Of a stretch of 64,000 nucleotides of DNA, positions 63,477-64,000 are shown piece by piece. Source of the DNA: CAVVSD01 sp963837655. GTDB lineage: Bacteria; Actinomycetota; Thermoleophilia; Solirubrobacterales; Solirubrobacteraceae. The position numbers and the translations under genes are program-made. A model generated the notes under the pieces. It was not told the DNA's origin. It was given only the letters and a program-made list of their open reading frames with translations, and ran no database searches. Every line of letters starts with the position of its first letter. Position 1 is the stretch's first letter. Where the stretch lies: positions 1-64,000 of the forward strand of contig CAWIOK010000002.1 in NCBI GenBank assembly GCA_963837655.1. The letters are read 5' to 3'.

Positions 63477-64000
63477 CCGACCCCGATGTGATCATCGCCG
63501 GCGCGGGGAACGCCGGCCTGTCCGCGGCGCACGCCGCCCGTGAGCGCGGTGCGCGCGTGCTCGTGCTCGAGAAGGCCGACCCGGCGTGGTCGGGTGGGAA
63601 CTCAGCGTTCACGGCCGGGGCGATCCGCCTGGCGCATCACGGCCTGGACGACGTGCGCGACCTCCTCGACGAGGAGCCGCAGCCGGGCACCGAGCTCCCG
63701 CCCTACGCGGAGGAGGAGTTCCTGGGCGACATGCGGCGGGTCACGCTGGGGCGCGCCGACCCGGACATGGCGCGGGCGCTCGTGGGTGACTCACGCGACG
63801 TCGTCGCCTGGCTCGCGGGGCACGGGGTGCGGTTCCGGCTCATGTACGAGCGCCAGAGCTACGAGGTGGACGGCCGTCATCGCTTCTGGGGCGGCCTCGC
63901 GGTCGGGACGGTCGACGGCGGGGCCGGTCTCATGGAGGGGCATCGCGAGGAGGCCGGTCGCACCGGCGTCGAGCTGCGCCACGAGGTCGCTGTCGAGGAT
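63452..64000 (+). CDS. FAD-dependent oxidoreductase, tricarballylate dehydrogenase/fumarate reductase-like (5' part)
   Basis: The gene runs off the window; 183 codons are visible. The N-terminus has the dinucleotide-binding IIAGAGNAGLSAAHAARERG, then VLVLEKADPAWSGGNSAFTAGAIRLAHHG. The GGNS loop and AGAIR are hallmarks of TcuA/fumarate-reductase-like FAD proteins (KSTD/SdhA fold). The enzyme likely oxidises or reduces a small C4-C6 acid or steroid-like substrate. The ATG overlaps the previous gene. Confidence 0.82.
   Translation, partial: MRPDRDPLTDPDVIIAGAGNAGLSAAHAARERGARVLVLEKADPAWSGGNSAFTAGAIRLAHHGLDDVRDLLDEEPQPGTELPPYAEEEFLGDMRRVTLGRADPDMARALVGDSRDVVAWLAGHGVRFRLMYERQSYEVDGRHRFWGGLAVGTVDGGAGLMEGHREEAGRTGVELRHEVAVED

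Overview
The window is uniformly very GC-rich and densely packed. Its content is that of a free-living actinobacterium: LAL-type LuxR and SARP-like regulators, two MMPL transporters, a Pst phosphate system with 11-bp direct-repeat Pho boxes, a FurA/catalase pair, a DRTGG-CBS-DHH pyrophosphatase and TadE-like pilus proteins. The gene style suggests the class Thermoleophilia (Solirubrobacterales, Conexibacter-like), but no rRNA is present to prove it. I found no tRNA, rRNA, CRISPR array or intact insertion sequence.

Positions 1-5.6 kb are an accessory block. It holds a four-gene, translationally coupled RiPP-like operon: an APH-type kinase, a HopA1-family lyase-like protein, a LanC-type cyclase and an unrecognised ORF with a Thr/Ser/Cys-rich C-terminus. 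The kinase plus HopA1 pair is the dehydration machinery of class V lanthipeptides and thioamitides. Every gene of the operon carries apparent single-base indels, so the locus is either decaying or affected by sequencing errors. The block ends against a 3' fragment of an HpaB-type hydroxylase gene.

Positions 5.6-30 kb carry a SARP/MalT-like regulator, an ABC-F ATPase, an amidase, a P450 with a MetE-like methyltransferase, an MMPL transporter, gamma-glutamyltranspeptidase, and an FAD oxidase with a cupin divergent from a LAL regulator across a 20-bp palindrome. An envelope or exopolysaccharide set follows (GH5 glycosidase, GreA, membrane GT2, a small membrane protein) and ends in a strong bidirectional terminator.

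Positions 30-46 kb form the phosphate-linked core. It includes the pyrophosphatase, a DrrAB-like ABC exporter behind a palindromic operator, a PHP-glycosyltransferase fusion, FurA-catalase, a DUF47 protein, an orphan winged-helix protein, pstSCAB-phoU and a PhoB-like regulator. Three loci carry multi-unit 11-bp Pho boxes: the PHP-GT4 fusion, pstS with its upstream wHTH gene, and the response regulator. This points to one phosphate-starvation regulon that may include glycolipid synthesis.

Positions 46-64 kb encode a channel-like protein, two TadE-like pseudopilins coupled to a TadG-VanY-SLT fusion, a DMT exporter with a divergent LysR regulator, a second MMPL transporter, an MFS transporter with a DNA-binding-like tail, secreted beta-propeller-like proteins, an SDR and a truncated flavoprotein. 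Three copies (one truncated) of an unknown 73-residue protein family lie here. The two full copies sit beside broken Uma2 and integrase genes.
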